Of a stretch of 63,726 bases of DNA, positions 1 to 8,218 are shown piece after piece; positions within the stretch are counted from its first letter, which is position 1, and every line of letters starts with the position of its first letter. The translations under genes and the position numbers were made by a program. The DNA comes from Mesorhizobium sp. Its GTDB lineage: Bacteria > Pseudomonadota > Alphaproteobacteria > Rhizobiales > Rhizobiaceae. The DNA lies in the NCBI GenBank assembly GCA_004020545.1, contig SAQE01000035.1:1-63726 (forward strand). Direction: 5' to 3'. Below the pieces are notes generated by a model. The model was not told the DNA's origin. It saw nothing but the letters and a program-made list of their open reading frames with translations, and did no database searches.

Positions 1-55
1 GCCGCTCGGCATGGAGCTGGTCGATCGCATCTTCGAAGAACCGCTGGTAATTCAT
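1..55 (-). CDS. hemA: 5-aminolevulinate synthase, N-terminal fragment cut by window edge
   Basis: Read from the ATG at 55 toward the window edge, 18 codons are visible, MNYQRFFEDAIDQLHAER. This looks like the start of alphaproteobacterial 5-aminolevulinate synthase, the PLP enzyme that joins glycine and succinyl-CoA in the first step of haem synthesis. That match is recalled from the family, not searched. A GAGGAG ribosome site lies six bases before the ATG. No catalytic residue is in view. The setting fits: the neighbouring genes build a haem-rich cbb3 oxidase, and a FixK/FNR-type box lies upstream at 271-284. The identification rests on one short N-terminal stretch, so it is good but not certain. 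Confidence 0.75.
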   Translation of the reverse strand, partial: MNYQRFFEDAIDQLHAER

Positions 56-270
56 CCTGAACTCCTCTGCAGGAAGCGACGCCGCAGGCTGCGACGGTTC
101 GGTCTGCTGGAGCCAACCTACGGACCGGGACAGGGCTCCGCTTTGAGCTATGTCAAATTGCGGGCGCCGGATCTGTTCGGCACGCCACGAAACGAGATCT
201 CGTTCGGCTGCTGAAGGAGATTGCAATCCGGTCGCCGGGGGGGGGGCGGGGTCGACCCAACCGGCCAAAA

Positions 271-284
271 CTGATTCAAGTCAA
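271..284. promoter_or_regulatory. FixK/FNR-type box between hemA and a conserved small gene
   Basis: CTGATTCAAGTCAA, two changes from the TTGAT-N4-ATCAA consensus. It lies between divergent genes. Its centre is 41.5 bases from the ATG at 319, so a standard class II activated transcript would start at that codon. It is 216 bases upstream of hemA. Confidence 0.6.
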
Positions 285-318
285 AGCGCGGAACTTCATT
301 TCGGCCCAAGTTGGCTAA

Positions 319-534
319 ATGTGGAATCCAATAGCAAGCGCTCCGTTTGGCCGTAGCCTCGAACTAGCCGTTCTGGACGAGGATGGCTGGCACGCACTTG
401 TATTTCCTTGCGAAAGAGGCCGGGAAGGGTGGCGGGATGCCGTTACCGGTGCGCGCGTCGATATCCGGCCGACCCACTGGCGCGACTGGGACCTCCGAAA
501 AGATAAGACGGCTTCCCTTCGAAGCCTGTCTTAA
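319..534 (+). CDS. Conserved small hypothetical protein of the fix region
   Basis: This 71-residue protein has no signal peptide or membrane segment and no domain I can name. It is Trp- and Asp-rich, with a DIRPTHWRDW block near residues 48-57 and an ELAVLDEDGWHALVFPCERG stretch near 16-35. Short proteins of this appearance are found near fix genes in rhizobia (recalled). Its ATG sits just downstream of the FixK/FNR-type box at 271-284, which suggests low-oxygen control. It ends just before a palindromic repeat and is convergent with fixJ. The function is unknown. The constrained look of the sequence and its promoter argue that it is a real gene. Confidence 0.6.
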   Translation: MWNPIASAPFGRSLELAVLDEDGWHALVFPCERGREGWRDAVTGARVDIRPTHWRDWDLRKDKTASLRSLS

Positions 535-538
535 AGCG

Positions 539-586
539 GCAATTCCAGACAGAAAACCGCTGCGCCCTTTTCCCGGGATTGCTCTA
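539..586. repeat. Dispersed palindromic repeat, copy A
   Basis: Ends GCAATTCC and GGGATTGCTCTA form an inverted repeat around an inner segment containing CCGCTGCGCCCTTTTCC. A related copy with the same end motifs lies at 26072-26141. It sits between convergent genes and overlaps the fixJ stop codon. Confidence 0.6.
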
Positions 587-1201
587 AGGTTTGGGTTCAG
601 CGATCAGGGCCATGCGCACCAGGTGCGAAAGGCTGCCGGCGCCCATCTTGCTCATGACGTTGGCGCGATGGATTTCGACCGTGCGTGGACTGATCCCGAG
701 ATCATAGGCAATCGTTTTGTTCGGCAGCCCGGAGACAAGCCCGTCGAGCACCTGGCGCTCTCGCTCTGACAGGGTGGCAAGGTTCTTCCGGATCTCGGCC
801 GATTGCGGGTGCGTGGCTACCGCTTGAGTTCGGTTGTCCAGGGCAGAGCGAATTGCATCGATGAGCACCTCGTCGTCGAACGGCTTCTCGATGAAGTCGG
901 AGGCGCCTTCCTTCATCGCCTGGACGGCCAGGGCGACATCGGCATGCCCCGTCATCACGATTACGGGCACGCTCAGGCCACGGGCTTTCAGTTGCCGCAG
1001 GAATTCGATGCCGTCGATGCCGGGCATGCGCACGTCGGTGACGATGCAGCCGTCGATCTCCTTCGGTTCCGTCGCCAGGAAGGCGGTTGCCGATTCATAC
1101 AGGCGCACGGCAAAGTCAGCCGTCGCGAGCAGGAAGCCCAGCGATTTGCGAACATCGACATCGTCGTCGACGACATGCACGACATCATTGGCCACTGGCA
1201 A
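584..1201 (-). CDS. fixJ: Two-component response regulator FixJ
   Basis: This 205-residue protein has a receiver domain at about residues 6-120 and a LuxR-type helix-turn-helix at about 140-200. The acidic pocket is at residues 12-14 (DDD) and the phosphorylated Asp is D56 in TDVRMPG. The conserved Thr and Lys are in VIVMTGH and EKPF. FixJ is phosphorylated by FixL when oxygen falls and activates fixK. The gene follows fixL and overlaps its end by 17 bases, so the two are translationally coupled. A candidate FixJ target lies upstream of fixK at 27423-27440. Length and domain order are normal for the family. Confidence 0.95.
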   Translation of the reverse strand: MPVANDVVHVVDDDVDVRKSLGFLLATADFAVRLYESATAFLATEPKEIDGCIVTDVRMPGIDGIEFLRQLKARGLSVPVIVMTGHADVALAVQAMKEGASDFIEKPFDDEVLIDAIRSALDNRTQAVATHPQSAEIRKNLATLSERERQVLDGLVSGLPNKTIAYDLGISPRTVEIHRANVMSKMGAGSLSHLVRMALIAEPKP

Positions 1202-2786
1202 CCTCTTCCTTTTCTACAGCGCGCAGCGTGAACCGAAACGCGGTGCCACCGCCGGGTGGCGACTCTGCCCAGATATGACCACCGTGGGACTCGACGATAG
1301 TGCGACAAATGGACAGGCCGACACCCATCCCGTGCTTCTTGGTGGTCACGAAAGGCTGGAAGAGCTGCGCCGAAACCTCTGGCGCCAGCCCCGGGCCGGT
1401 GTCGATGACGCCAACCTCCATCATGCCATCGCGCCGTGCTTTGGTTGCGACACGCAATTCCCGACGTGGCGCACCGTGCATGGCCTCCACGGCGTTTCTC
1501 ATCAGGTTCAGCAATACCTGCTCGATCTGGATTCTGTCGGTCAATACAAGCTCGGCCGCCGGATCGAGATCGTAACTGACACGCACGTCCGCTTCCCTGG
1601 CGCCAACCAGGGCGAGCGACGAGGCGTCGTCGATGAGCGTTGGCAGACGTTCGACCGTATGCTCGCTTTCACCCCTGGCGACAAAATCCCTGAGACGACG
1701 GATGACGTCGCCGGCGCGCAAGGCCTGTTCGGCAGCCTTCTCGACTGCCTCCTGCAACATGACGGCATTGTCGTCCTTGCTCTTCTCGAGGAGCCGGCGG
1801 CTGCCTTTGAGATAGTTCGTGATGGCCGTCAGCGGCTGGTTTATCTCATGCGCCAGCGTCGAGGCCATTTCGCCGAGCGCGGTGAACCGCGCCATGTGAA
1901 GCAGTTCCTGCTGCTGCTCCTGCATCCTGGCTTCCGTTCTGTGGCGTTCCGTCAGGTCGCGGCAGAAGCCGGTGAAGAAGCGGCCCGTTCCCGGATGCAT
2001 TTCACCGACCGCGAGTTCCATCGGAAAGGTCGATCCGTCCTTGCGCATTCCGGTTACCGTGCGGCCCAGCCCGATGATGCGGCGCTCTCCCGTCGTCAGG
2101 TAACGCTGCAAATATGCGTCATGCTCATTCCGGTATGGCGAGGGCATCAGCAACCTGACGTTTTGACCGATGACTTCGCTGGCCTTGTAGCCGAACAACG
2201 TCTCGGCCGCCGTGCTGAAGGATTGGATAAGGCCGCGTTCGTCGATGACGATCATCGCGTCAGGCACTGTTGCCAGGATCGAACGCAGGTGATCCTCGCG
2301 CAACTGCAATGCAGCGTTGGCGAACGACAGGTCGCTGACATCCGTGCCCTGAACGAAGATCGCGGTGATCCGGCCGTCCTTGGCTCTGATGGGCTGGTAG
2401 ACGAAGTCGAGGATACGCTCCTCCGCGAGGCCGGTTTCAGGGTTGCGCAGGACGATTTTGGCATTGCGGCCGACATGGGGCTCGCCGGTTTCGCCGACAC
2501 GGTCGAGCAATTCGAAGAATCCCTGGCCCTCGAGCTCGGGCAAGGCTTCGCGAACCGACTTGCCGATGACCTGCCGCCGGCCGATCAGCCGTTGATAAGC
2601 GGCATTGGTCAACTGGAAAACGTGGCCCGGCTCGCTGAGCACGGTCATGAAGCCAGGAGCCTGCTCGAACATCAGCGCGAGAAGCTCAGGTTCCGGCAGG
2701 TAGTCTCGCCCCATTTCATCGCCGGATACCGGAAGTGCCGCGGCGATGGCTTCGGGTGAAGCTTCTCCCTTTTTGCTCACGAGCAT
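1185..2786 (-). CDS. fixL: Oxygen-sensing histidine kinase FixL
   Basis: This 533-residue protein has two PAS domains (about 35-155 and 165-285), then HisKA and HATPase domains. The second PAS carries the haem-pocket signature: His222 in NEHDAY, the expected proximal ligand, and Arg242 in IIGLGRTV, the oxygen-contacting Arg. The phosphorylated His is H313 in [12 protein letters not shown]-binding G boxes appear as DTGPGLAP and GMGVGLSI. No membrane segment is evident, so this is the soluble Bradyrhizobium-like form rather than the membrane form. It signals to FixJ, encoded immediately downstream. The intact haem pocket supports real oxygen sensing. Confidence 0.95.
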   Translation of the reverse strand: MLVSKKGEASPEAIAAALPVSGDEMGRDYLPEPELLALMFEQAPGFMTVLSEPGHVFQLTNAAYQRLIGRRQVIGKSVREALPELEGQGFFELLDRVGETGEPHVGRNAKIVLRNPETGLAEERILDFVYQPIRAKDGRITAIFVQGTDVSDLSFANAALQLREDHLRSILATVPDAMIVIDERGLIQSFSTAAETLFGYKASEVIGQNVRLLMPSPYRNEHDAYLQRYLTTGERRIIGLGRTVTGMRKDGSTFPMELAVGEMHPGTGRFFTGFCRDLTERHRTEARMQEQQQELLHMARFTALGEMASTLAHEINQPLTAITNYLKGSRRLLEKSKDDNAVMLQEAVEKAAEQALRAGDVIRRLRDFVARGESEHTVERLPTLIDDASSLALVGAREADVRVSYDLDPAAELVLTDRIQIEQVLLNLMRNAVEAMHGAPRRELRVATKARRDGMMEVGVIDTGPGLAPEVSAQLFQPFVTTKKHGMGVGLSICRTIVESHGGHIWAESPPGGGTAFRFTLRAVEKEEVASGQ

Positions 2787-2863
2787 TCTCCGGATTGAAG
2801 TACAGCGGCGGTGGCTGATGTAGCACTCATCTTTTCACCCGCCAAACAGTCACTGCGGCGATT

Positions 2864-2877
2864 TTGATCGGTATCAA
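2864..2877. promoter_or_regulatory. FixK/FNR box upstream of usp
   Basis: TTGATCGGTATCAA, a perfect match to TTGAT-N4-ATCAA. Its centre plus 41.5 bases puts a transcript start near 2912, 28 bases before the usp ATG. It is 78 bases upstream of fixL on the other strand. Confidence 0.8.
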
Positions 2878-2939
2878 GGCACTGCACCTCCGCACAATGC
2901 AAAACGACGAAAACTTTCCGCATCGAGCAAGGTGCCCGC

Positions 2940-3749
2940 ATGTCCTACAAAACGATAGTCGTCAATCTGGCCGTTGATGCAAACCCCGCACCGATCGTAA
3001 AGCTGGCAACGGAACTCGCGCAGCGTTTTGATGCTCACCTTGTCGGCCTCGCTGCCGCGGACGTTCCGCCCTTGGTGTCGACGGGAGAAGGCCTGGTCTA
3101 CGAAGGCGAGGTCATGCAGATAGCTCGCTCCGAAATCGAGAAGCGTCTTGCCGAACTGCGCGACATTTTCGAGAAGCTTGTCCCGGCCTCGATAAGCAGT
3201 GAATGGACGCAGTACATCTGCGGTCCGACACGTGCTCTCGGCATAGCCGCCCGTTCGGCCGACCTTATCGTGACCGGTGATGGAGGGGAGGATGTCTTTC
3301 GCGCCGTCGATATCGGAAGCCTTGTGCTCGGCACCGGCCGCCCGGTGCTGGTCGCGGCGAGCAATGCCGAGCACCTTCTGGGAAAGACTGTCCTTGTCGC
3401 CTGGAAGGACAGCAGGGAAGCCCGCAGGGCCTTGTCCGACTCCTTGCCGTTCCTGGCCAGGGCCAACGAGGTGGTCGTCGCCACGATGGAACCCGTCTCC
3501 GGAGAAGAAGTTCGCAACAGCCTCGCCGACGTCGCGGTATTTCTGGAGCATCACGGCATCACGGCGCGAACCGAAGTGATCTCCGGCGAGGCGGACGGCG
3601 ACAGCCTGACGGCATTTGCACGCTCGATCCATGCCGACCTGATCGTGACGGGCGCCTACGGCCACAGCCGACTGAGGGAATGGGCCTTCGGCGGTGTTAC
3701 GCGGACGCTGATTCAGCAGGCCGGCATCAACCGCTTGATGTCTTATTGA
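2940..3749 (+). CDS. Universal stress protein with two Usp domains
   Basis: This 269-residue cytoplasmic protein has tandem UspA-type folds. The second half (about 145-269) carries the nucleotide-binding pattern GAYGHSRLRE, matching the family G-x2-G-x9-G(S/T) signature. The first half is more divergent. Proteins of this type are common in FixK/FNR regulons and aid survival in low oxygen. A perfect FixK/FNR box lies 62 bases upstream. The next gene is a broken exporter. The family is clear, but the specific role is not. Confidence 0.85.
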   Translation: MSYKTIVVNLAVDANPAPIVKLATELAQRFDAHLVGLAAADVPPLVSTGEGLVYEGEVMQIARSEIEKRLAELRDIFEKLVPASISSEWTQYICGPTRALGIAARSADLIVTGDGGEDVFRAVDIGSLVLGTGRPVLVAASNAEHLLGKTVLVAWKDSREARRALSDSLPFLARANEVVVATMEPVSGEEVRNSLADVAVFLEHHGITARTEVISGEADGDSLTAFARSIHADLIVTGAYGHSRLREWAFGGVTRTLIQQAGINRLMSY

Positions 3750-3812
3750 AGCTTCAGGTGGCGCTCGCGCAGCTTTGCGGATGATGGATCCGCATCCACG
3801 GGATCAGGCAGA

Positions 3813-4360
3813 TTGAACGGTCTATTTCTTCTCGAAGCGTTTCTGCTCTTTGCCGCGCCAGGGCCGACCAACGCTCTCCTGGTGGCGGGGGCGGTCAAGC
3901 GAAAGAAGGCGATTACGCTCTTGGCCGCGCAAGCATGCGGATACGCGATCGCGGCGGTGCTCTGGCTTTCGTTACGGCCCTTGATGCCGCCTGACGCCAT
4001 CCAGATACTCAAACTGATCGCAGCCGGGTGGCTTGTGGTTCTAGGCTTGCGTTTGATGGCCAGCAACCCGATCAACGTATCCGATGGCGGCGACAGCCTT
4101 TCGGTGCTGGCGACCACCGCCCTCAATCCGAAGGCGTTTATCTACTGCCTGGCAATGGTGCCGATAATGCCAAGCCGCACGTTTTGGGCGCCTACTGGAT
4201 CGTGCTCCTTGGGATGACGGCAGCCACGGGATCGCTCTGGCTTTTGTTCGGCAAGCGGCTTCGCGGAGGCAGGAGCATGGCGGACAAGGTTGCCGGCGCG
4301 GCCCTTCTTGGATTCGCCCTGCTATTGCTGCGACCGTTATTGGCCGCGGCGGCGATCTAA
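3813..4360 (+). pseudogene. LysE/RhtB-family amino acid exporter, frameshifted
   Basis: The first part (TTG at 3813 to about 4165) encodes hydrophobic segments with the family-like APGPTNALLVAGA near the N-terminus. Near 4165 the frame is lost. The rest of the protein, including AYWIVLLGM and a final hydrophobic helix, continues in another frame to 4360. Read together, the two pieces give a product of normal length for this exporter family, about 180-200 residues. The start is a weak TTG, so the N-terminus may also be eroded. A single indel could be a sequencing error, but the weak start favours a decaying gene. The substrate is unknown. Confidence 0.65.
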
Positions 4361-4492
4361 GGCTGGATGAGCCAGAAGTCGGGATTGGATCGCCAAGAGC
4401 CGTTCAACGGCGCCTCTTGCCGCTAAAGTCTTTGTTATGACGCATGTCGTTCTCCCAAAACCGCTGCGCACGTCTGGGCGACATGCATTAGA

Positions 4493-5188
4493 TTAGGAGA
4501 CAAGCACGACCGACAGAGGGCCAGCGCAGAACAGTTTGTCCGTAACTTTCTTGACGCCGGCGACGTTCTCGGCGGCAACGATGGCGGCCTTTCGCTGACG
4601 CTCGTCGAAAATCGCGCCATTCAATTCGACGACGCCCTTGTCGACGGTAACGCCGATCAGGTCGCCCCCGCTCCAGGACTGCTGCTGCAGCTCGGCCACA
4701 ATGGTCCTGCGTATCAACTCGTCATCGGCGGTCGCCGCGCTTGATTTGGGCAGGATCCGAAGCAGGGCCCGCAACAAATCCGAGCGGGTGACGATGCCGA
4801 CGATTTTGCCGGCGTCGACGATAGGTACAGTCTTGATGTCGTGGCGAGCCATCAATTCGACGATCTCGGCAAGCGACGTGCCTGGCGGCGCGGAGACGAC
4901 TTCCGTCGTCATCACTTCGCCTACGCGGCGTCCGTTCGCGTGAACATATTCATCGGCGATCTTGCCGGGGCCAGCCAGAAATTCCAGCCAGCGAGGACGA
5001 ACACGCTGGGTGCCGAGCTCTTGACGACGCAGGAAGTCGCCTTCGCTTATGATCCCGGCCATGGCGCCGCCGCGTGTGACCGGCAGACAACTGATTTTCC
5101 TGGTCAGCATCAGATCGGCCGCTTTGGCGATCGAGGCCGAAGCATCGATTGAGATCACCGGCGTTGTCATGATGGCCTGGGCTTGCAT
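4493..5188 (-). CDS. CBS-domain pair with C-terminal BON domain
   Basis: Two CBS domains (about residues 5-60 and 90-150) are followed by a BON domain (about 160-220, with GVTVDKGVVELNG). CBS pairs usually bind adenosine nucleotides, and BON domains bind phospholipid or envelope components. There is no signal peptide. I chose the ATG at 5188 because AGGAG sits six bases before it; an ATG at 5194 touches that site and is less likely. The gene is downstream of fixS in the same direction. A near-consensus FixK/FNR box at 5244-5257 would place a transcript start about 21 bases before the ATG. The molecular role is unknown. Confidence 0.85.
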   Translation of the reverse strand: MQAQAIMTTPVISIDASASIAKAADLMLTRKISCLPVTRGGAMAGIISEGDFLRRQELGTQRVRPRWLEFLAGPGKIADEYVHANGRRVGEVMTTEVVSAPPGTSLAEIVELMARHDIKTVPIVDAGKIVGIVTRSDLLRALLRILPKSSAATADDELIRRTIVAELQQQSWSGGDLIGVTVDKGVVELNGAIFDERQRKAAIVAAENVAGVKKVTDKLFCAGPLSVVLVS

Positions 5189-5243
5189 CGGCATCTCCTG
5201 CTCTCCATCAGGCCCTTTTTGAAGCGCCGGGAACGGCAGCGCT

Positions 5244-5257
5244 TTGATCTGCGTCAG
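5244..5257 (-). promoter_or_regulatory. Near-consensus FixK/FNR box upstream of the CBS-BON gene
   Basis: TTGATCTGCGTCAG. The TTGAT half is perfect; the other half, GTCAG, has two changes from ATCAA. The spacing to the ATG at 5188 fits an activator site. It lies in the 77-base gap after fixS. Confidence 0.45.
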
Positions 5258-5265
5258 TTTGATCG

Positions 5266-5424
5266 TCAGCCTTTGTCGGGTCGGTCATCGGGCTCGATCA
5301 GTATCCGCTCCGCGGCTCCGTCGAGATCCTCGTATTGGCCGCTGCGCAATGCCCACAGGAAGCCGGACAGACCGAGCGCTCCCAAGAACAGGGCCACGGG
5401 AATGAGATAGACAAGCGTGGTCAT
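5266..5424 (-). CDS. fixS: cbb3 oxidase maturation protein FixS
   Basis: This 52-residue protein has one N-terminal membrane helix (about 4-26) and a short charged tail containing SGQYEDLDGAAERIL, the family signature just after the helix. FixS/CcoS is needed for insertion of cofactors into the cbb3 oxidase. Its ATG overlaps the fixI stop as ATGA, so it is coupled to fixI and is the last gene of fixGHIS. The tail beyond the helix is longer and more acidic than in some homologues. Confidence 0.9.
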   Translation of the reverse strand: MTTLVYLIPVALFLGALGLSGFLWALRSGQYEDLDGAAERILIEPDDRPDKG

Positions 5425-7706
5425 GGATGGGTCGCTTCCACGGTGTCCGTGCGGCGCCGGGTCCGAAGCACTTCCGGCACCGCTTTCACCGTAGCCTGAA
5501 GCCGCATCGCGTTGCCGATCACGATCAGCGAGGAGGCGGACATGGCGATCGCCGCGATGAGCGGTGTCACATATCCGAGAATGGCGATCGGCACGGCAAG
5601 GGCGTTGTAGACGATCGCGACGGCGATGTTCTGGCGAATGAGCCGGCCGGCCTTCCGAGAGATATCGACGGCAAGGGGAACTGCCTGAAGGCTCTCGCGC
5701 AGGAAGACGAAGTCCGCGGCCTGGCGGCCGATATCGGCTGCCGTCGCCGGGGCGATCGAGACATGCGCCGCTCGCAGCGCCGGTGTGTCGTTGAGGCCGT
5801 CGCCCACCATCAGCACCTTGTGTCCCGCGCGGGTCAGCGACTCGATCCACTCGACCTTTCCCGAGGGCAGCAGCGCCGGCACGAAACTTTCAATTCCCAA
5901 TGTGGTGGCAACCTGGCTGCAGGCTTTCTCGGTATCGCCGGACAGCATATCCACCGACACGCCGGCATGCTTCAGCTGCTGAATTGCCGCCTTGGCGTCT
6001 GATCGGGCCGCGTCCTCGAAAGCGAAGCATGCGACGATGTTGCCATTCTTCGAAAGCACCGTGCCGCCATAGCCGCCGATCTTGCCTTCACCGCCGGTCC
6101 GGGCTTTCCATCCGGCCCATCCGCGTCGGCCGAGGCGCCAGATGTCATCTCCGGCGACCGCTTCGACGCCGAAGCCGGGTTCTTCTCGCACGGAGTCGAG
6201 CTTGGGCTGACCGGCAAAGCCCGCATAGGCGGCAATAGCCTTTGAAAACGGATGCCGCGAATGAGCCGCTATGTCGGCGGCGACCGCGAGCATGGCCGGA
6301 TCGATCTCGGATGCGTTGACCAGCCTTGGCTGTCCTAAAGTCAGCGTTCCGGTCTTGTCGAACACCGCCGTATCGATGGCGGCAAGACGTTCCAGGGCCG
6401 AGCCATCCTTGACCATGACCCCGGCTTCGAACAGGCGCCGGGCCGCCACGACCTGAACGATTGGCACCGCAAGGCCGAGGGCGCAGGGGCAAGTGATGAT
6501 GAGCACGGCGATGGCGATGGTGACGGCGCGGTGCCAGTCGCCGGACGCGGCCATCCAGCCGACGAACGTCGCAAAGGCGGCGATATGAACCACCGGCGCG
6601 TAGAGTGCCGACACCCGGTCGGCAATTCTTCTGTATTGCGAGCGCCCGCCTTCGGCGGCCTCCATCAGCCGCACCATTTCGGCCAGGAAGGAATCCTTCG
6701 CGGCGGCGGTCGTCTGCATCGTCAGCGGGCCGGTGAGGTTGAGCGTCCCGGCCTGGACATGTGCCCCTGCACCCACGGCCTTGGGCGTGCTTTCGCCGGA
6801 GACGAGCGAGCAATCGAGGTCGGAATTCCCGCTGAGTATATCGCCGTCGACCGGTATCCTTTCTCCCGCCGCGATAAGCAGGCGCATTCCTGGCATGAGT
6901 TCGGCGACGGGCACGTATTCGCGCGTATTGTCCTCCCGCAGCACCACCGAGCCCCGTGCCGCGAGTCTCGACAGGCCGTTGACGGCCGTGCGTGCCCGTT
7001 CCCGCATCACATGATCCAGCGTGCGGCCGATCAGCAGGAAAAAGAGCAGCGACACCGAGGCATCGAAATAGGCATGCTCGCCGTGATTGATGGTCTCATA
7101 GAGGCTCATCGCGTAAGCCAGGGACACACCCACCGCGATCGGCACATCCATGTTCATCCGGCCATGGCGAAGCGCGTTCGTGGCGGAACGGAAATAGATT
7201 CCGCCGGCGAAGGCGAGCGCCGGGATGGCGATCAGCGCGGATATCCAATGAAACAGATCCCGCGTCGCGCCTTCGGCTCCGGACCAGACCGACACCGAAA
7301 GCAGCATAATGTTGCCGGCGGCGAAGCCTGCGACCGCGACGGCTCGGATCAACTCCGAAAGGGTTTTGTCCTTCTCGTGAATGTCCGGGTCGAACAGATG
7401 TGCCTGGTAGCCGAGCCGGCCGAGCACGGCGAACAATGGCGGGACGCTGTCTCCATGCCAGCGCACCGAGACGCGCTTGGTCGATAGATTGACGCGGGCG
7501 GACTCAACGTTCTCGACCTTGGCGAGCGCGGTCTCGATCGCCTGAATGCAAGCCCCGCAATGGACTGTCGGTATCGACAGCTCGGTCTGGTGCACGCCGG
7601 CGCCCAGAGAGCGGCTGGCCAGCTTGATCTCGTCGCTCGACGGCGAGGCGGACGCTGCATTGACGACGTCCAAGGCCATTTCGGCGCCCGGCGCGCAGCA
7701 GCTCAT
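5421..7706 (-). CDS. fixI: Cu+-exporting P-type ATPase FixI (cbb3 oxidase assembly)
   Basis: This 761-residue protein has an N-terminal heavy-metal domain with CGAC at residues 50-53, about eight membrane helices, the metal-translocation motif CPC in TCPCALGLAVP, the phosphorylation site DKTGTLT, and the hinge GDGLNDTPALRAA. This is the CopA2/FixI class, which delivers copper for cbb3 oxidase rather than for detoxification. An extra Cys pair near the start (residues 3-4) may also bind metal. It overlaps fixH upstream and fixS downstream by ATGA, as expected for a tightly coupled fixGHIS operon. Confidence 0.95.
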   Translation of the reverse strand: MSCCAPGAEMALDVVNAASASPSSDEIKLASRSLGAGVHQTELSIPTVHCGACIQAIETALAKVENVESARVNLSTKRVSVRWHGDSVPPLFAVLGRLGYQAHLFDPDIHEKDKTLSELIRAVAVAGFAAGNIMLLSVSVWSGAEGATRDLFHWISALIAIPALAFAGGIYFRSATNALRHGRMNMDVPIAVGVSLAYAMSLYETINHGEHAYFDASVSLLFFLLIGRTLDHVMRERARTAVNGLSRLAARGSVVLREDNTREYVPVAELMPGMRLLIAAGERIPVDGDILSGNSDLDCSLVSGESTPKAVGAGAHVQAGTLNLTGPLTMQTTAAAKDSFLAEMVRLMEAAEGGRSQYRRIADRVSALYAPVVHIAAFATFVGWMAASGDWHRAVTIAIAVLIITCPCALGLAVPIVQVVAARRLFEAGVMVKDGSALERLAAIDTAVFDKTGTLTLGQPRLVNASEIDPAMLAVAADIAAHSRHPFSKAIAAYAGFAGQPKLDSVREEPGFGVEAVAGDDIWRLGRRGWAGWKARTGGEGKIGGYGGTVLSKNGNIVACFAFEDAARSDAKAAIQQLKHAGVSVDMLSGDTEKACSQVATTLGIESFVPALLPSGKVEWIESLTRAGHKVLMVGDGLNDTPALRAAHVSIAPATAADIGRQAADFVFLRESLQAVPLAVDISRKAGRLIRQNIAVAIVYNALAVPIAILGYVTPLIAAIAMSASSLIVIGNAMRLQATVKAVPEVLRTRRRTDTVEATHP

Positions 7707-8218
7707 TGCATTGCTCCTTTCGAGATCATGATGCGGCGAACATCGCGAAACGGCGCCGCCAATCCGGCGTCGGCGTCGATCTCGATGATCCAGACGCCGT
7801 CCTTCGGCGTGTGCCGGGCGGCGAACTCCTGCGTGTTCCCAGGCGGGCCGTCTGCCGCCGCGGCAAGTGTCACGGCTTCGTCCTCGGCTTCGTAAGCCGG
7901 GTGCCGGAACAGCATCCTGACGCCATGCAGGGGCACCGGCTTGCCCCGGGCGTCGACAAGGCTGTAGCGGACGTCGCCGGAGGCGATGGTCAGCTTGCCC
8001 GTCCAGCCGAGCGCCGCCTGCGCCCTTCCTTTCCTGGCTTCCTCGTTGAACTGCTGGCTGGCGACATAGGTGTTCTCAACGACCAGCCCGGTCCAGCTCT
8101 TCCGCGCGAGCGTGGCCATCGTGACATTGACCCCGATCACCACCCCGAAGAAGGCAAGGATGGAGATCAGCATATGCCTGCCCGTGAACTCGCGCGGCTT
8201 TCGTGCATGGGTGTTCAT
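7703..8218 (-). CDS. fixH: cbb3 oxidase assembly protein FixH
   Basis: This 171-residue protein has one membrane helix (about residues 16-36, LISILAFFGVVIGVNVTMAT) followed by a periplasmic domain of about 130 residues. The family-typical ENTYVASQQFN block follows the helix. FixH works with FixG, FixI and FixS in cbb3 oxidase assembly, and its biochemical role is not well defined. It overlaps fixG and fixI by four bases at each end. Length and layout are ordinary for the family. Confidence 0.92.
   Translation of the reverse strand: MNTHARKPREFTGRHMLISILAFFGVVIGVNVTMATLARKSWTGLVVENTYVASQQFNEEARKGRAQAALGWTGKLTIASGDVRYSLVDARGKPVPLHGVRMLFRHPAYEAEDEAVTLAAAADGPPGNTQEFAARHTPKDGVWIIEIDADAGLAAPFRDVRRIMISKGAMQ

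Noticed and set aside
834-2759. 641-codon open frame opposite fixL
   Set aside because: It is a shadow of fixL: high GC keeps the antisense frame open. The protein has no recognisable domain.
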